Positions 50,008 through 59,067 of a stretch of DNA of 64,000 nt are shown in pieces. The translations under genes and the position numbers were made by a program. The DNA lies in NCBI RefSeq assembly GCF_001999325.1, contig NZ_MVAR01000023.1, positions 62,001 through 126,000 on the forward strand, given 5' to 3'. Origin of the DNA: Thioalkalivibrio versutus. GTDB taxonomy: Bacteria; Pseudomonadota; Gammaproteobacteria; Ectothiorhodospirales; Ectothiorhodospiraceae. Within the stretch, counting starts at the first letter, position 1, and each line of letters starts with the position of its first letter. The notes beneath the pieces were generated by a model. It did no database searches. It was given only the letters and a program-made list of their open reading frames with translations, and was not told the DNA's origin.

Positions 50008-50724
50008 TTAGTCCCCGGCATCGTCTTCGCCGGCGTCACGTGCCTCCAGTCTCTCGGCGGCGGTTTGCGCAGCGGTGGTACCCGGGTAGTAGTCGCGCAC
50101 GTACTCGATTCGTGCGCGGGCCTCCTCTGCGTGCCCGGCGGCGGCGGATCGGTCGGCGATCTCCAGTTCGATGTCGGCCAGGTTCTCGCGCATACGGGCC
50201 AGGCGTGGGGCAATGGACTCCGCGTACTCCGACATGGGGTAGTCGTTGAGGAAGGCGGCCAGCTGGAGGAAGACCTGGCGGCCCTGTTCGCTGCGTTGCT
50301 TCGGCGGCGCGGACGTGGCCCGGTTCCACGTTCCCAGATGCGCCAGGGCACCGAGATACGCGGCGTAGTCGATATCCGGATGATCCGGGTTCTCCTGGCG
50401 GATGGTATCGGTGAGGTTGCGGGTGCGCGCGAATTCCCCGCGCTGCAGGCATACCCGGGCGACCGACAGGCGGACGTCGACCGAGGCGGGTGCGTTGGCC
50501 GTATCCAGCGCACTGTAGGCCGCACGGCAGTCCCCGCGTTCCAGGGCATAGCGGATATCCTCTGGCGGGGGCTGGGACCCGTTTGGCGGGGTGGTGGCAC
50601 AACCCGCCAGCATCAGGCCGAACAGTATGCCGGCCGTCAGCGTGGCGGCCGGGGTCGCAGGCCGGAACCGGCGGGTCGTTATCGGGTTTCGTTCGGGTGT
50701 CACGGGGCTGATCCTGCGGTCCAT
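50008..50724 (-). CDS. TPR-like outer membrane lipoprotein, last gene of the T2SS operon
   Basis: Lipoprotein of 238 residues with signal AATLTAGILFGLML and lipobox L39-A-G-C42. The rest is helical with TPR-like pattern: EDIRYALERGDCRAAYSALDTANAPASVDVRLSVARVCLQRGEFARTRNL, then ERLEARD near the C-terminus; it recalls BamD-type proteins but is not BamD. It overlaps gspN by 25 bases. A pilotin-like or assembly role for the secretin is possible but only inferred from position. N-terminus is long; a later start is possible. Confidence 0.72.
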   Translation of the reverse strand: MDRRISPVTPERNPITTRRFRPATPAATLTAGILFGLMLAGCATTPPNGSQPPPEDIRYALERGDCRAAYSALDTANAPASVDVRLSVARVCLQRGEFARTRNLTDTIRQENPDHPDIDYAAYLGALAHLGTWNRATSAPPKQRSEQGRQVFLQLAAFLNDYPMSEYAESIAPRLARMRENLADIELEIADRSAAAGHAEEARARIEYVRDYYPGTTAAQTAAERLEARDAGEDDAGD

Positions 50725-51518
50725 AGATACCGTCCCTGATCGTCACGGCGAAGATTGTTTTCGAGTAGGCGCTGGATGGCGGCATCGGCGTGGGCGCGCG
50801 GGTCCAGCACAACCCGCGCATCCATGCCCGGGGGATCCGTACGCAGGTCCAGGCGAATCGTGCCGGTGATGCCCAGTTCGGCATCCGGGGCGGCATCCAG
50901 GTCGATCCCCAAGCGCTGGTCCTCTTCGCGCAGGGTGGCGCGTTGCTCGCCCAGGGGCAAGGGACGGGGGAGTCCCGCGGCCGCTTCCTGCCAGTTGACC
51001 CGCCCCGAGGCCTGTTCCATCGTTCCGTCCCGATGGATCCGGAGGTGCAGTCCGCTGGTCTGCAGCTGGCCGTCCAGAACGAGGGGGATGCCCGTGTCCC
51101 ACTGATGCAAGGCAGCAGCGGGCAGGGTCCCTTCGAGCCCGGAGAGCTGCACGCTGTCGAGCCCGAGTCGCAGGACTCCACGGAGTTCGCCGCCGCCGGG
51201 CGGGGCCCAGTGGATGTCGGCGCCAAGCCCCCCGCGCAGAAGCTCGCCGGGTCGCACATCCCAGTGCAGCCGGCCCATCGGCCCCACCGGTGATTGAACC
51301 CCCTCGACGCTACCCTGCCAGAGCGACCCGTGCACCCGTTCCCAGGTGATTGTTTCCGGCAGCCCGCCCCACCGCTCGGCACCCGCCAGCGCGACCGAAG
51401 CGGGCGCGCGTACCACCAGCGCAAGCAGCAGGGCGAGAACAAAAAACGCCCCCAGCGCGAACCATGCACGGCGATCCCGGCGGCGTTCGTCGACGCGGTT
51501 GTCGGGGTCGATGGTCAC
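50700..51518 (-). CDS. gspN: Type II secretion protein N
   Basis: Inner-membrane T2SS protein of 272 residues. A short cytoplasmic N-terminus precedes one membrane segment (WFALGAFFVLALLLALVVRAPA), then a periplasmic beta-rich domain with ERVHGSLWQGSVEGVQSP, LHWDVRPGELLRGGLGADIHW and repeated GxLxG turns, typical of GspN. Not all T2SS need it. One base separates it from gspM. Confidence 0.85.
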   Translation of the reverse strand: MTIDPDNRVDERRRDRRAWFALGAFFVLALLLALVVRAPASVALAGAERWGGLPETITWERVHGSLWQGSVEGVQSPVGPMGRLHWDVRPGELLRGGLGADIHWAPPGGGELRGVLRLGLDSVQLSGLEGTLPAAALHQWDTGIPLVLDGQLQTSGLHLRIHRDGTMEQASGRVNWQEAAAGLPRPLPLGEQRATLREEDQRLGIDLDAAPDAELGITGTIRLDLRTDPPGMDARVVLDPRAHADAAIQRLLENNLRRDDQGRYLWTAGSAP

Positions 51519-51519
51519 G

Positions 51520-52014
51520 CTACGGCTCGCGGGTCAGGAAGAGTTCGGCATTGATGCGCCCCGGCTCGACGACGCGTTCCAGCAAGATGCGTCCGGGGAC
51601 GACGCCGTCTTCGCGTTCCAGTTCGCCGAGCCAGCGCATCAGATCGCTGTAGGGCGCCCCTTCGAGGTGCAGGGTGACGCCGGTCTCGCCAGGGCGGGCG
51701 CGCGCCAAGTGCTCGCCCAGGCCGAAGGCCCGCGCGGAGGCATCCACGTGGGCGATCAGCGAGCGGCCTTCAAGGCGCGGACGTCGATTGTCCTGTGTCG
51801 GTTCGCGGCTGTGGGCAGCCGTGACCTCGGGGGCATTGGCTTGCATCCAGGCCAGTTCCGCGCGCGCCTCGGCGAGTCGGTCGCGCGACTGTTCCCGGCT
51901 TTCCAGCAGGGGCTCGACGACGCCCAGGAACGCCACCGCGATCAGCAGGACCAAACCGCCTGCCAGCAGGATCCGTTGTTCGCGCGTCTGCAGGGCGTCC
52001 CAGTAGGCCTTCAT
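51520..52014 (-). CDS. gspM: Type II secretion protein M
   Basis: Inner-membrane T2SS platform component of 164 residues. Short cytoplasmic N-terminus MKAYWDALQTREQRILLAGG, one membrane segment (about 17-33, ILLAGGLVLLIAVAFLGVV), coiled region EPLLESREQSRDRLAEARAELAWMQ, and a ferredoxin-like periplasmic domain with GVTLHLEGAPYSDLMRWLGEL. It overlaps gspL by 4 bases and pairs with GspL in the platform. Confidence 0.88.
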   Translation of the reverse strand: MKAYWDALQTREQRILLAGGLVLLIAVAFLGVVEPLLESREQSRDRLAEARAELAWMQANAPEVTAAHSREPTQDNRRPRLEGRSLIAHVDASARAFGLGEHLARARPGETGVTLHLEGAPYSDLMRWLGELEREDGVVPGRILLERVVEPGRINAELFLTREP

Positions 52015-53309
52015 GGTTCCTGCTCGATGGTCATGCGTGCCCGGACACCCTGCTCGCCGGTTTCGGCCGAGACGATCCGGACGCGCGCGGACATGGCTTC
52101 GCGCAGGCCCTCGCGCAACTGTTCCAGTTCCGCGATTCCGCTGCCCTCCAGCTCGAGTTCAAGGCGATCCGGGTCGCCCCGCAGGCGCTGCAGGGTGAGG
52201 TCGCGCGGGGCGAGGCCCTCCATGATGCTGGCAAGGGCTTCGCCGAGCGGGCTGTGTATGGTCAGAGTTGTCGTGTCCGATTCTGCCTGTCCCAGCAGGC
52301 CCTCGAACTGGGCCACGGGGTCGACCATGCGGGCCTGCGGCAGGGTTTCCTCGAACAGGGCCGCGATGTCCCGTTCGGTTGCCCGGTATTCCCGCTCGAG
52401 TTGCCAGGCCTCCAGCCACACGGACCCAAGCCAGACTGCCGCCAGCACGAGCGCCAGTGCCGCCGGTGCGCGCCATGGTGCGGGAAGGGCGCCGAGCGAG
52501 GTCGGGCTTTCGGCGGAGGATGCGAAGTCGAAGGCTAGTGCAGCCCGTACGGCGCGCTGTAGATCGGGTGGCGGCAGGCTCCCCGATTGCACCCCGGCCA
52601 GCAGGAGTTCGAGGACGTCGCCGGACCATTCGGGTGGGGGCTGGAGGGGTGCGCGTGGGTCGGGTTCGGCGGACGGATCCACCACATGAACCGCAGCCTG
52701 GGGAGACTGCGTTTCGTCGGCGCTGGTGTCATCGGAGGTCGTGGTGGCGGCGGAGCGTTGCTGCAACCACCAGCTGGCAACCTCGCGGGGCATCGCGAGG
52801 GGTTCGGCCTCGGGCGAAAGCACGATGCTGCGTTGCGTTCCCGAGAGCAGGAAGACCTGATCGCCCGGGTCCAGGGTTCGCAGTAGCGCAAGATCCGGGA
52901 TCATGTGCGATACGCGGATGCCTAGCTCGCGAAGCCAGTCTTCCCAGCGCTCCAGGTCCCGATGCGCCACCACGCCGGCCAGGGTCTCGCTACCGTGGCG
53001 AGGGCCGGCAATGATCCGGAGCTGTTCCAGGTCCTCGCTGAGACGCTCCTCCAGGGCGAACGGAAGCGCGCGGCGACGCACGCGGCCCGACTTCCCGGGC
53101 ACGAACACCCGATGGAGAGGCGCGCGTTCCCCGGGGAGTAGCGCAACCGCATGGTCGTCCGCCGCGAGCAGGGCGCGCAGCTCGTCCGGCGCCGCCTCGC
53201 CCTGATCCGCGAGCGCGCCGTTCCTGCGCAGCCGCAGCCAGCGCAGCCGAAGCGGCGTGTCCGCGCCGAGCATCTCGGGTTCTGGCAGCTGGAAGAGGAA
53301 CCAGTTCAT
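52011..53309 (-). CDS. gspL: Type II secretion protein L
   Basis: Platform protein of 432 residues that links the ATPase GspE to the membrane. The cytoplasmic actin-like part (about 1-250) includes LLPGERAPLHRVFVPGKSGRVRRRALPFALEERLSEDLEQ, a conserved GspL block. A membrane segment lies at about 280-298 (APAALALVLAAVWLGSVWL), followed by a periplasmic ferredoxin-like domain (HSPLGEALASIMEGLAPRDLTLQRLRG). gspM overlaps by 4 bases. Confidence 0.9.
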   Translation of the reverse strand: MNWFLFQLPEPEMLGADTPLRLRWLRLRRNGALADQGEAAPDELRALLAADDHAVALLPGERAPLHRVFVPGKSGRVRRRALPFALEERLSEDLEQLRIIAGPRHGSETLAGVVAHRDLERWEDWLRELGIRVSHMIPDLALLRTLDPGDQVFLLSGTQRSIVLSPEAEPLAMPREVASWWLQQRSAATTTSDDTSADETQSPQAAVHVVDPSAEPDPRAPLQPPPEWSGDVLELLLAGVQSGSLPPPDLQRAVRAALAFDFASSAESPTSLGALPAPWRAPAALALVLAAVWLGSVWLEAWQLEREYRATERDIAALFEETLPQARMVDPVAQFEGLLGQAESDTTTLTIHSPLGEALASIMEGLAPRDLTLQRLRGDPDRLELELEGSGIAELEQLREGLREAMSARVRIVSAETGEQGVRARMTIEQEP

Positions 53310-53357
53310 GCGGGGTCCGGTGAGTGAAAGGCGTCTGCAGGCATCCGGTTTTCTTGT

Positions 53358-54158
53358 TCAGGGTTCGCAGGGGGCGTGTTCGCGAAGAATGGTACGCCCG
53401 TTGGGGCTATCGAGGATCGCGCAGTGAAAATAATCCCGTCCGGCGATGCGGACAACCAGTTGCAGCCGGAAATAGCGAATGTCGCGGCTCTGTTCGGTCG
53501 CCTGACCCAGCGCCGCCGCGGTTACGGGACCCGGGGCGCGCTCCATGTCGATGGCGTTGTCCGTGCCCGGCCGGGCCACGACCCAGGGCGCTAGTGCCTG
53601 CCAGAGGTCCGGATCGAAACCGTGTACCTGAAGCAGTTCCGACGCGAGGCGCATCGGGCGGTTGCCGCTGAGCCGGGGCGGTTCCAGGCCGCGGTATACC
53701 GGGTCGTCCGTTTCCGGGTTCATCCAGTCGTGTACGGCGACCGCCAGGCGTTGGGCGTTACCCGATTGACCCTCGGTTGCCGCGAGGGCGTGCTCGATCA
53801 GCCCGGCGAAGGCCTCAAGGGGCGGGTCATCGGCGCGCCCGAGGCTGTTGAGGTTGAAGCGGCAGTGAAGGTTCTCCAGGCGGGCGCGCACGCCGACACC
53901 TTCCAACTCCAGTGGCAATGTCGGAGACGCGCAGCCGTCCCACGGCAGGTCGTCGTAGTTTGGCAGCCTTTCCAGCATGTGCAGGGCGACGGTTTCGGCC
54001 CCCTGGGTCAGGTGCCGCGCCCGATCCTGGTCCTGGATGGTGGCCGCGCGGAAGACTTGCTGATGGTCACGCATGGTCATGGTGACCGCCGTCACGCTGG
54101 CGATCGCGACCACCAGCAGGGCCGTGATCAGCGCGGCGCCCGAATGCCGGCCCCTCAC
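53358..54158 (-). CDS. gspK: Type II secretion minor pseudopilin K
   Basis: Pseudopilus tip protein of 266 residues, shorter than the common 310-330. The leader ends in SG before AALITALLVVAIASVTAVTM; as in other GspK there is no Glu at +5. The globular part has family blocks CRFNLNSLGRADDPPLEAFAGLI, VAVHDWMNPETDDPVYRGLEPPRLSGNRPMRLASELLQV and a final Cys pair (YFHCAILD ... HAPCEP). Overlap with gspJ is 4 bases. Confidence 0.88.
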   Translation of the reverse strand: MRGRHSGAALITALLVVAIASVTAVTMTMRDHQQVFRAATIQDQDRARHLTQGAETVALHMLERLPNYDDLPWDGCASPTLPLELEGVGVRARLENLHCRFNLNSLGRADDPPLEAFAGLIEHALAATEGQSGNAQRLAVAVHDWMNPETDDPVYRGLEPPRLSGNRPMRLASELLQVHGFDPDLWQALAPWVVARPGTDNAIDMERAPGPVTAAALGQATEQSRDIRYFRLQLVVRIAGRDYFHCAILDSPNGRTILREHAPCEP

Positions 54159-54841
54159 TGGACCCCCGGCAGGGCGATGCGGCGCTCGATCGGTCCGAGC
54201 CCCGGAACGACCAGGCGGACGATCACCTGCGCCGGTCGGCGGTCGCCGCCATCCAGCGGTGGCCAGCCGTCCGTGATCTCCTGGGTGTCGCCATCGACAA
54301 AGTCGAAGCGGATCTCCAGTTCATCGCCCGTGTCCGGCGCCATCCGGCCGTTCGCCGTGGACGCTCGCCCGGCGTGTGCATCCCGGCCCAGAAACAGGCG
54401 CACCTGCTCGGATTCCGGCAGGGCGCCGTCCAGCACCGGCCAGGTGACCCGTTCCAGCCCCCGCTCACTGACTCTCCAGGCGACCCGCGCGAGGCGGCCG
54501 TGTTCCCCGCTTCCCGCCCGTACCAGCTCCAGTTGTCGCGGGTCCGTGACCGGGCTGTAGCGCAGGGCGGGGAGGCGGTCGCCGTAGCCGTCGCGGGGGT
54601 GCAGCTCGATGCTGTGGCGCAGGTCGCGTTCCAGCACAGCCAGTGTGACCTGCAGCTCCGCCAGGCGCTGGCTCTGGGCCTGCGTGGCATGGTCCGCCAT
54701 CAGCACTGCACGCAGTCCGCCGATGGCGAGCACGCCGACGGTGGCGAACACGGCCACGGCCACGAGCAGCTCCAGCAGGGTAAAGCCGCGCGAGGCGCCG
54801 AAAGAACATGACCGATGTGCCGGCACGTCAGGGCAATGCAT
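54155..54841 (-). CDS. gspJ: Type II secretion minor pseudopilin J
   Basis: Minor pseudopilin of 228 residues from the chosen ATG. The cleavage site is SRG before FTLLELLVAVAVFATVGVLA with Glu at +5. Later blocks RLAELQVTLAVLERDLRHSIELHPRDGYGD, LARVAWRVSERGLERVTWPVLDGA and RVRLFLGRD-like VRLFLGRDAHAG fit GspJ. The start overlaps gspI by 14 bases; a GTG 15 bases later (54826) is an equally possible start. Confidence 0.86.
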   Translation of the reverse strand: MHCPDVPAHRSCSFGASRGFTLLELLVAVAVFATVGVLAIGGLRAVLMADHATQAQSQRLAELQVTLAVLERDLRHSIELHPRDGYGDRLPALRYSPVTDPRQLELVRAGSGEHGRLARVAWRVSERGLERVTWPVLDGALPESEQVRLFLGRDAHAGRASTANGRMAPDTGDELEIRFDFVDGDTQEITDGWPPLDGGDRRPAQVIVRLVVPGLGPIERRIALPGVQ

Positions 54842-55220
54842 AGCCGGTTGCCTGGACGAGAGGATGGTCGGGGTCGCCATCGAGCGGCCACACCCGGACC
54901 TCGATACGGCGAACCGCCGGCAGCTCCAGCGGGGCGTCGATGACCGTATCGGTGATCTCGATGCGGGCCTCCCATTCGCGGTCCGCGAGTGTGGACTGAA
55001 TGTGCTCGGTACCGACATCGACTCGCCGCAACCCGGCCTCGTAGTCGGCGAGCAGGTTGCCGGCCACCCATCCGGCCAGCGTACGTTCCTGCAGGTAGGC
55101 GGTATTGCGTGCGTGTTCGCTGCCCGCCTTGATGAGGGCCCCGAGGGCGACGCCGAGCACCACCAGGGCAATCAGGACCTCGAGGAGCGTGAATCCGCGC
55201 CGTGTGCCGCGTGCCAGCAT
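54828..55220 (-). CDS. gspI: Type II secretion minor pseudopilin I
   Basis: Minor pseudopilin of 130 residues. Leader MLARGTRRG is cut before FTLLEVLIALVVLGVALGALI, Glu +5 at E14. The family motif AYLQERTLAGWVAGNLLADYE follows. With GspJ and GspK it forms the pseudopilus tip complex. It begins 2 bases after gspH. Confidence 0.92.
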   Translation of the reverse strand: MLARGTRRGFTLLEVLIALVVLGVALGALIKAGSEHARNTAYLQERTLAGWVAGNLLADYEAGLRRVDVGTEHIQSTLADREWEARIEITDTVIDAPLELPAVRRIEVRVWPLDGDPDHPLVQATGYALP

Positions 55221-55222
55221 GG

Positions 55223-55795
55223 CTAGTTGGGCTGGGCCGGATGGGCCATCAGCAAGTGACGTGGCTCGCCGCGTGCCGGTGGCGGGTGTTCGAAGGCCTG
55301 GATGGGTTGACCCCGTTCGACCCGGAGTACGAGACCGCTTTGCCCGTCGGGGTGTTCCAGCACCAATTCAAAGGGTTCGATGTCGCCGCTATTGCTGATG
55401 GCGATGCGGTTATGTTCCGGCCCTTCGCGGAGGCTGCTTCGCCGCCCGTCCACGTAAAGCCGTGGTTGCAGCCCGTGCTGCCGGAAGTCCCGCGGACCCA
55501 GCGGCCCCCGCTCGATCGGTGTCCAGGTGACCTGGGCATCGTCGATCCACTGGCGCTCCAGAATGACCAGCCCCTCCGTACCAATGCCGATGGACAGCGC
55601 CTGGCCGGTCAACAGGGTGTGTTCCCGGGCGAGTTCGATCTGGCCCGCCAGTTGGCGGGCGGTCTGTTCGAGGCTCCGACTGCCCAGCTGGCTCATGGAC
55701 AGCACGCCGATGCTGGCCACCACGCCGATCACGAACATCACGACCAGTAGTTCGATCAGGGTAAAGCCGGTGGGGCGTGCGCGGCGGGTCGCCAT
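55223..55795 (-). CDS. gspH: Type II secretion minor pseudopilin H
   Basis: Minor pseudopilin of 190 residues linking tip and shaft. Leader ends PTG before FTLIELLVVMFVIGVVASIGVLS; Glu at +5. Helix RSLEQTARQLAGQIELAREHTLLTGQALSIGIG and later strands (GPLGPRDFRQHGLQPRLYVDGRR) are typical. It follows gspG by 8 bases. Confidence 0.9.
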   Translation of the reverse strand: MATRRARPTGFTLIELLVVMFVIGVVASIGVLSMSQLGSRSLEQTARQLAGQIELAREHTLLTGQALSIGIGTEGLVILERQWIDDAQVTWTPIERGPLGPRDFRQHGLQPRLYVDGRRSSLREGPEHNRIAISNSGDIEPFELVLEHPDGQSGLVLRVERGQPIQAFEHPPPARGEPRHLLMAHPAQPN

Positions 55796-55803
55796 TGGCG
55801 TCC

Positions 55804-56280
55804 TCAGAATTCGTCCATGTTCCAGTTGCCGATCTCGCCCTCGATCCCCTCGCCACCGCGGCGTCCGTTGGCGCCGTAGCTGAAGACGTCGAAGTCGCCA
55901 TGTCGTCCGGGGTTCAGATATTGATACGGATTGCCCCAGGGGTCGCTCGGCAGGCGGTCCATGTAGCCGCCCTCGCGGTACTGGGGGGCTTCCGGCCCGC
56001 TGCGCGGTCGCTCCACCAGCGCATCCAGTCCCTGGTCGGTGGTCGGGTACCGGAAATTATCCAGACGGTAGAGATTCAGGGCGCTCTCAATCGTGCGGAT
56101 ATCCTGCTTGACCTTGGTGATTCGGGCGTCGTCCGGGCGGTCCATTACGCGAGGGACCACGATGGCCGCGAGGATGCCGAGGATGACCACCACCACCATG
56201 ATCTCGATCAGGGTGAAGCCCCGGGTACCGCGGAATCCGGTACGCGCAAGGCAGGCAGAGCGGGGTTCTTGCATGTTCAA
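55804..56280 (-). CDS. gspG: Type II secretion major pseudopilin G
   Basis: Main shaft subunit of the pseudopilus, 158 residues. The leader ends GTRG before FTLIEIMVVVVILGILAAIVVPRVMDRPDDARITKVKQDI, the strongly conserved GspG sequence, with Glu at +5. The Ca-binding C-terminal region YMDRLPSDPWGNPYQYLNPGRHGDFDVFSYGANGRRGGEG is intact. It overlaps gspF by 4 bases. Confidence 0.96.
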   Translation of the reverse strand: MNMQEPRSACLARTGFRGTRGFTLIEIMVVVVILGILAAIVVPRVMDRPDDARITKVKQDIRTIESALNLYRLDNFRYPTTDQGLDALVERPRSGPEAPQYREGGYMDRLPSDPWGNPYQYLNPGRHGDFDVFSYGANGRRGGEGIEGEIGNWNMDEF

Positions 56281-57506
56281 TTCACCAGCTGGTTGAGTTC
56301 GAAGATCGGGAGCAGGATGGCGAGGACGATGGTCAGGACGATGCCGCCCATGGTCAGGATCAGCAAGGGTTCGAACAGGCCCATGCTGATACTGATGCGG
56401 GATTCGACCTCCTGTTCCTGGGTCTCGGCGGCGCGTTCCAGCATCTCGGTGAGCCGCCCGCTGGACTCGCCGCTACGGATCAAGTGTACGGTGATCGGCG
56501 GGAAGTATCCCGTCTCTTCCAGGGCCTGACCGATGCTGCGGCCCTCGCGGATTCGCAGCGAGGCATCCTCCACTGCGGCGCGCATGGGGCGGCTGTCGAT
56601 GACCTCGGCGCCGGTTCGCAGCGCATCCAGGAGTGACACCCCGCTGGCGGACAGGATGCTGAGGGTGCGTGCAAACCGGGCCGTGTTGAGCCCCCGGACC
56701 AGGCGCCCCACGAGCGGGAGGCGCAGGACCAGCCGGTCGAAGCGCATGCGCGGCCCGGGTTTGCGCAGCCAGTGGGCCAGCAGCGCCACGAGCACGCCCA
56801 GGGCGATTAGCGCGTACAGACCATAGGTTCGCAACAGATCACTGGTGCTGATCAGCATGCGGGTCAGGGTAGGCAGCTGCTGGTCCAGGCCCTCGAAGAC
56901 CTGGACCACTTCGGGTACGACATAGACAACCAGGCCCACGGTCACGCCCAGGGCCACTAGGGTCAGGATGACCGGATAGATCAGGGCGAGCATGACCTTT
57001 TGCCGCAACGCGTGGCGATTCTCGAGGTAGTCGGCCAGACGCTCCAGTACCAGGTGCAGATGCCCGGAGGCCTCGCCGGCCGAGACGGTGCTGCGGTAGA
57101 TCTCGGGAAACGCGCGCGGAAATGCGCCCAGCGCCTGGGCCAGCGAGTGCCCCTCCATGACCCGGGTACGCACGGCACTCAGGATGTTGCGCACCTTCTG
57201 CTTTTCGGACTGGCGTGCGACGGTCGCCAGCCATTCCTCCACCGGCAGGCCGGCGCGCGCAAGCGTGGCCATCTGACGTGTCGCGAGCGCGAGGTCGAGG
57301 GCGCCGATGCCGCCGGCCCCGCCGCGTCCCGAGTGGGTCCGGGTACCCCGGGTGGCGGCCGAGGATTCGCCGATTTCGAGCAGATCCAGTGGGGTCAGGC
57401 CTTCGCTGCGCAACTGGGACCGGACGCTGCGGGCGGTATCCCCCTCGGTCACGCCCTTGTGCGTTCGGCCGGCTGCGTCCAGCGCCTGGTATTCGAAGGC
57501 GGGCAT
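56277..57506 (-). CDS. gspF: Type II secretion inner membrane platform protein F
   Basis: Polytopic platform protein of 409 residues. The ATG at 57506 gives MPAFEYQALDAAGRTHKGVTEGDTARSVR, the standard start. Two repeated cytoplasmic GspF domains are visible (LATRQMATLARAGLPVEEWLATVARQSEKQKVR and LNTARFARTLSILSASGVSLLDALRTGAEV), with three membrane segments, the last being LFEPLLILTMGGIVLTIVLAILLPIFELNQLV. Four bases after gspE. Confidence 0.95.
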   Translation of the reverse strand: MPAFEYQALDAAGRTHKGVTEGDTARSVRSQLRSEGLTPLDLLEIGESSAATRGTRTHSGRGGAGGIGALDLALATRQMATLARAGLPVEEWLATVARQSEKQKVRNILSAVRTRVMEGHSLAQALGAFPRAFPEIYRSTVSAGEASGHLHLVLERLADYLENRHALRQKVMLALIYPVILTLVALGVTVGLVVYVVPEVVQVFEGLDQQLPTLTRMLISTSDLLRTYGLYALIALGVLVALLAHWLRKPGPRMRFDRLVLRLPLVGRLVRGLNTARFARTLSILSASGVSLLDALRTGAEVIDSRPMRAAVEDASLRIREGRSIGQALEETGYFPPITVHLIRSGESSGRLTEMLERAAETQEQEVESRISISMGLFEPLLILTMGGIVLTIVLAILLPIFELNQLVN

Positions 57507-57510
57507 GGCC

Positions 57511-59067
57511 CTAGCCCGCCTCGGTGACGCGCAGCATTTCCTCGAGGCTGGTCGTGCCGTCGAGCACGCGCCGGCAGGCATCCGCGCGGAGACTCACGCT
57601 GTTCTCGCGCGCGGCCCGGACCATGGCCTGTTCGCTGGCATTGTCATGAATGAGTGTGCGCAGGCGTTCGTTCACCTCCACCAGCTCATAGATGCCGGTC
57701 CGGCCCCGATAGCCGAGTTCGTTGCAGCTCGGGCAGCCGCGTGCACGGTAGAGCGTGGGGTGTGCCGTGGAGGCTACGCCCAGCAGTTCGCATTCCCGTG
57801 GCGATGCCGGGTGGGGTTCACGGCAGTCCTTGCACAGGACCCGTACCAGCCGCTGGGCGAGAATCCCGTTCAGGGTCGACGAGAGCAGGAACGGCTCCAC
57901 GCCCATGTCCCGCAGGCGCGTGATGGCCCCGATCGCGGAGTTGGTGTGCAGGGTGGAAAACACCAGGTGACCGGTCAGGCTCGCCTGCACCGCGATCTGG
58001 ACGGTGTCGACGTCGCGGATCTCGCCGACCATGACGACATCCGGGTCCTGGCGCAGGATGGCTCGCAGCCCGCGGGCGAAGGTCATGTCGATACGGCTGT
58101 TGATCTGGGTCTGGCCGATCCCGTCGAGGTAGTACTCGATCGGGTCCTCGACGGTCAGGATATTGCGGCTGCGGTCATTGAGCCGGGTCAGCGCTGCGTA
58201 CAGCGTTGTCGTTTTGCCCGACCCGGTCGGGCCGGTGACCAGCACGATCCCGTGCGGCCTTGTGACAATCCGTTCCAGGGTGTCACGGGTATCCGGATCC
58301 ATGCCCAGGTGGGTGAGGTCGAGGCGGCCGGCCTGCTTGTCCAGCAGTCGCATCACCACGCGTTCTCCGTGGCCCGAAGGCAGGGTGGAGACGCGCACGT
58401 CCACCGCGCGGCCGGCGACCCTGAGGGAGATGCGTCCGTCCTGTGGCAGTCGCTTCTCCGCGATGTCCAGCCGTGCCATCACCTTGATGCGCGAGACGAT
58501 GAGCGATGCAAGCCCCGCGGGCGGGGTCAGAATCTCGCGCAAGACGCCGTCCACACGCAGCCGGACGGCCAGGCGACTCTCGAAGGGCTCGATGTGGATG
58601 TCCGACGCGTTTTCCCGTACCGCCTCCGTCAGCAGCGCATTGATGAGCCGGATAATCGGGGCATCGTCTTCGGCCTCCAGGAGGTCCTGCGGCTCGGCGA
58701 GGGATTCCGCCACGCTCGACAGGTCGAGGTTGCCATCCAGCTCCTCCATCGATTGCATGGCCCGCGAGCTGGAGGATTCGTAGCGCTCGCGCAGCCGCTG
58801 CTCGAAGGTCTTGTCATCGACGGTTTCCAGGTTCAGCGGCTCGGGGCTGCGTCGGCGCAGTTCCAGGAGTCCTTGCGGATCGGCGTCGTGGCGCAGAAAG
58901 ATCTGGCGCTTGCCCGCGACCAGATTGCCGGGCACGGCGCCGACCCGGCGCGCGAATGTGTAGCTCACGGTGAACGTACCGGTCACCGGCGTCCCGGGCG
59001 CGTTCGGGTCGTCCGGCACGAGTTCCCGGGTCGCCCCTGCGCTCATGGCCTGGGTACCCTCGGCCAT
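57511..59067 (-). CDS. gspE: Type II secretion ATPase E
   Basis: Cytoplasmic hexameric ATPase that powers pseudopilus assembly, 518 residues. Walker A is GPTGSGKT at 279-286; Asp box DIHIEP at 156-161, Walker B EIRDVDT and His box [12 protein letters not shown] are present. The zinc tetra-Cys motif reads CKDC ... CPSC near the C-terminus, as expected. The N-terminal domain that binds GspL is complete. It begins directly after the gspD stop. Confidence 0.97.
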   Translation of the reverse strand: MAEGTQAMSAGATRELVPDDPNAPGTPVTGTFTVSYTFARRVGAVPGNLVAGKRQIFLRHDADPQGLLELRRRSPEPLNLETVDDKTFEQRLRERYESSSSRAMQSMEELDGNLDLSSVAESLAEPQDLLEAEDDAPIIRLINALLTEAVRENASDIHIEPFESRLAVRLRVDGVLREILTPPAGLASLIVSRIKVMARLDIAEKRLPQDGRISLRVAGRAVDVRVSTLPSGHGERVVMRLLDKQAGRLDLTHLGMDPDTRDTLERIVTRPHGIVLVTGPTGSGKTTTLYAALTRLNDRSRNILTVEDPIEYYLDGIGQTQINSRIDMTFARGLRAILRQDPDVVMVGEIRDVDTVQIAVQASLTGHLVFSTLHTNSAIGAITRLRDMGVEPFLLSSTLNGILAQRLVRVLCKDCREPHPASPRECELLGVASTAHPTLYRARGCPSCNELGYRGRTGIYELVEVNERLRTLIHDNASEQAMVRAARENSVSLRADACRRVLDGTTSLEEMLRVTEAG

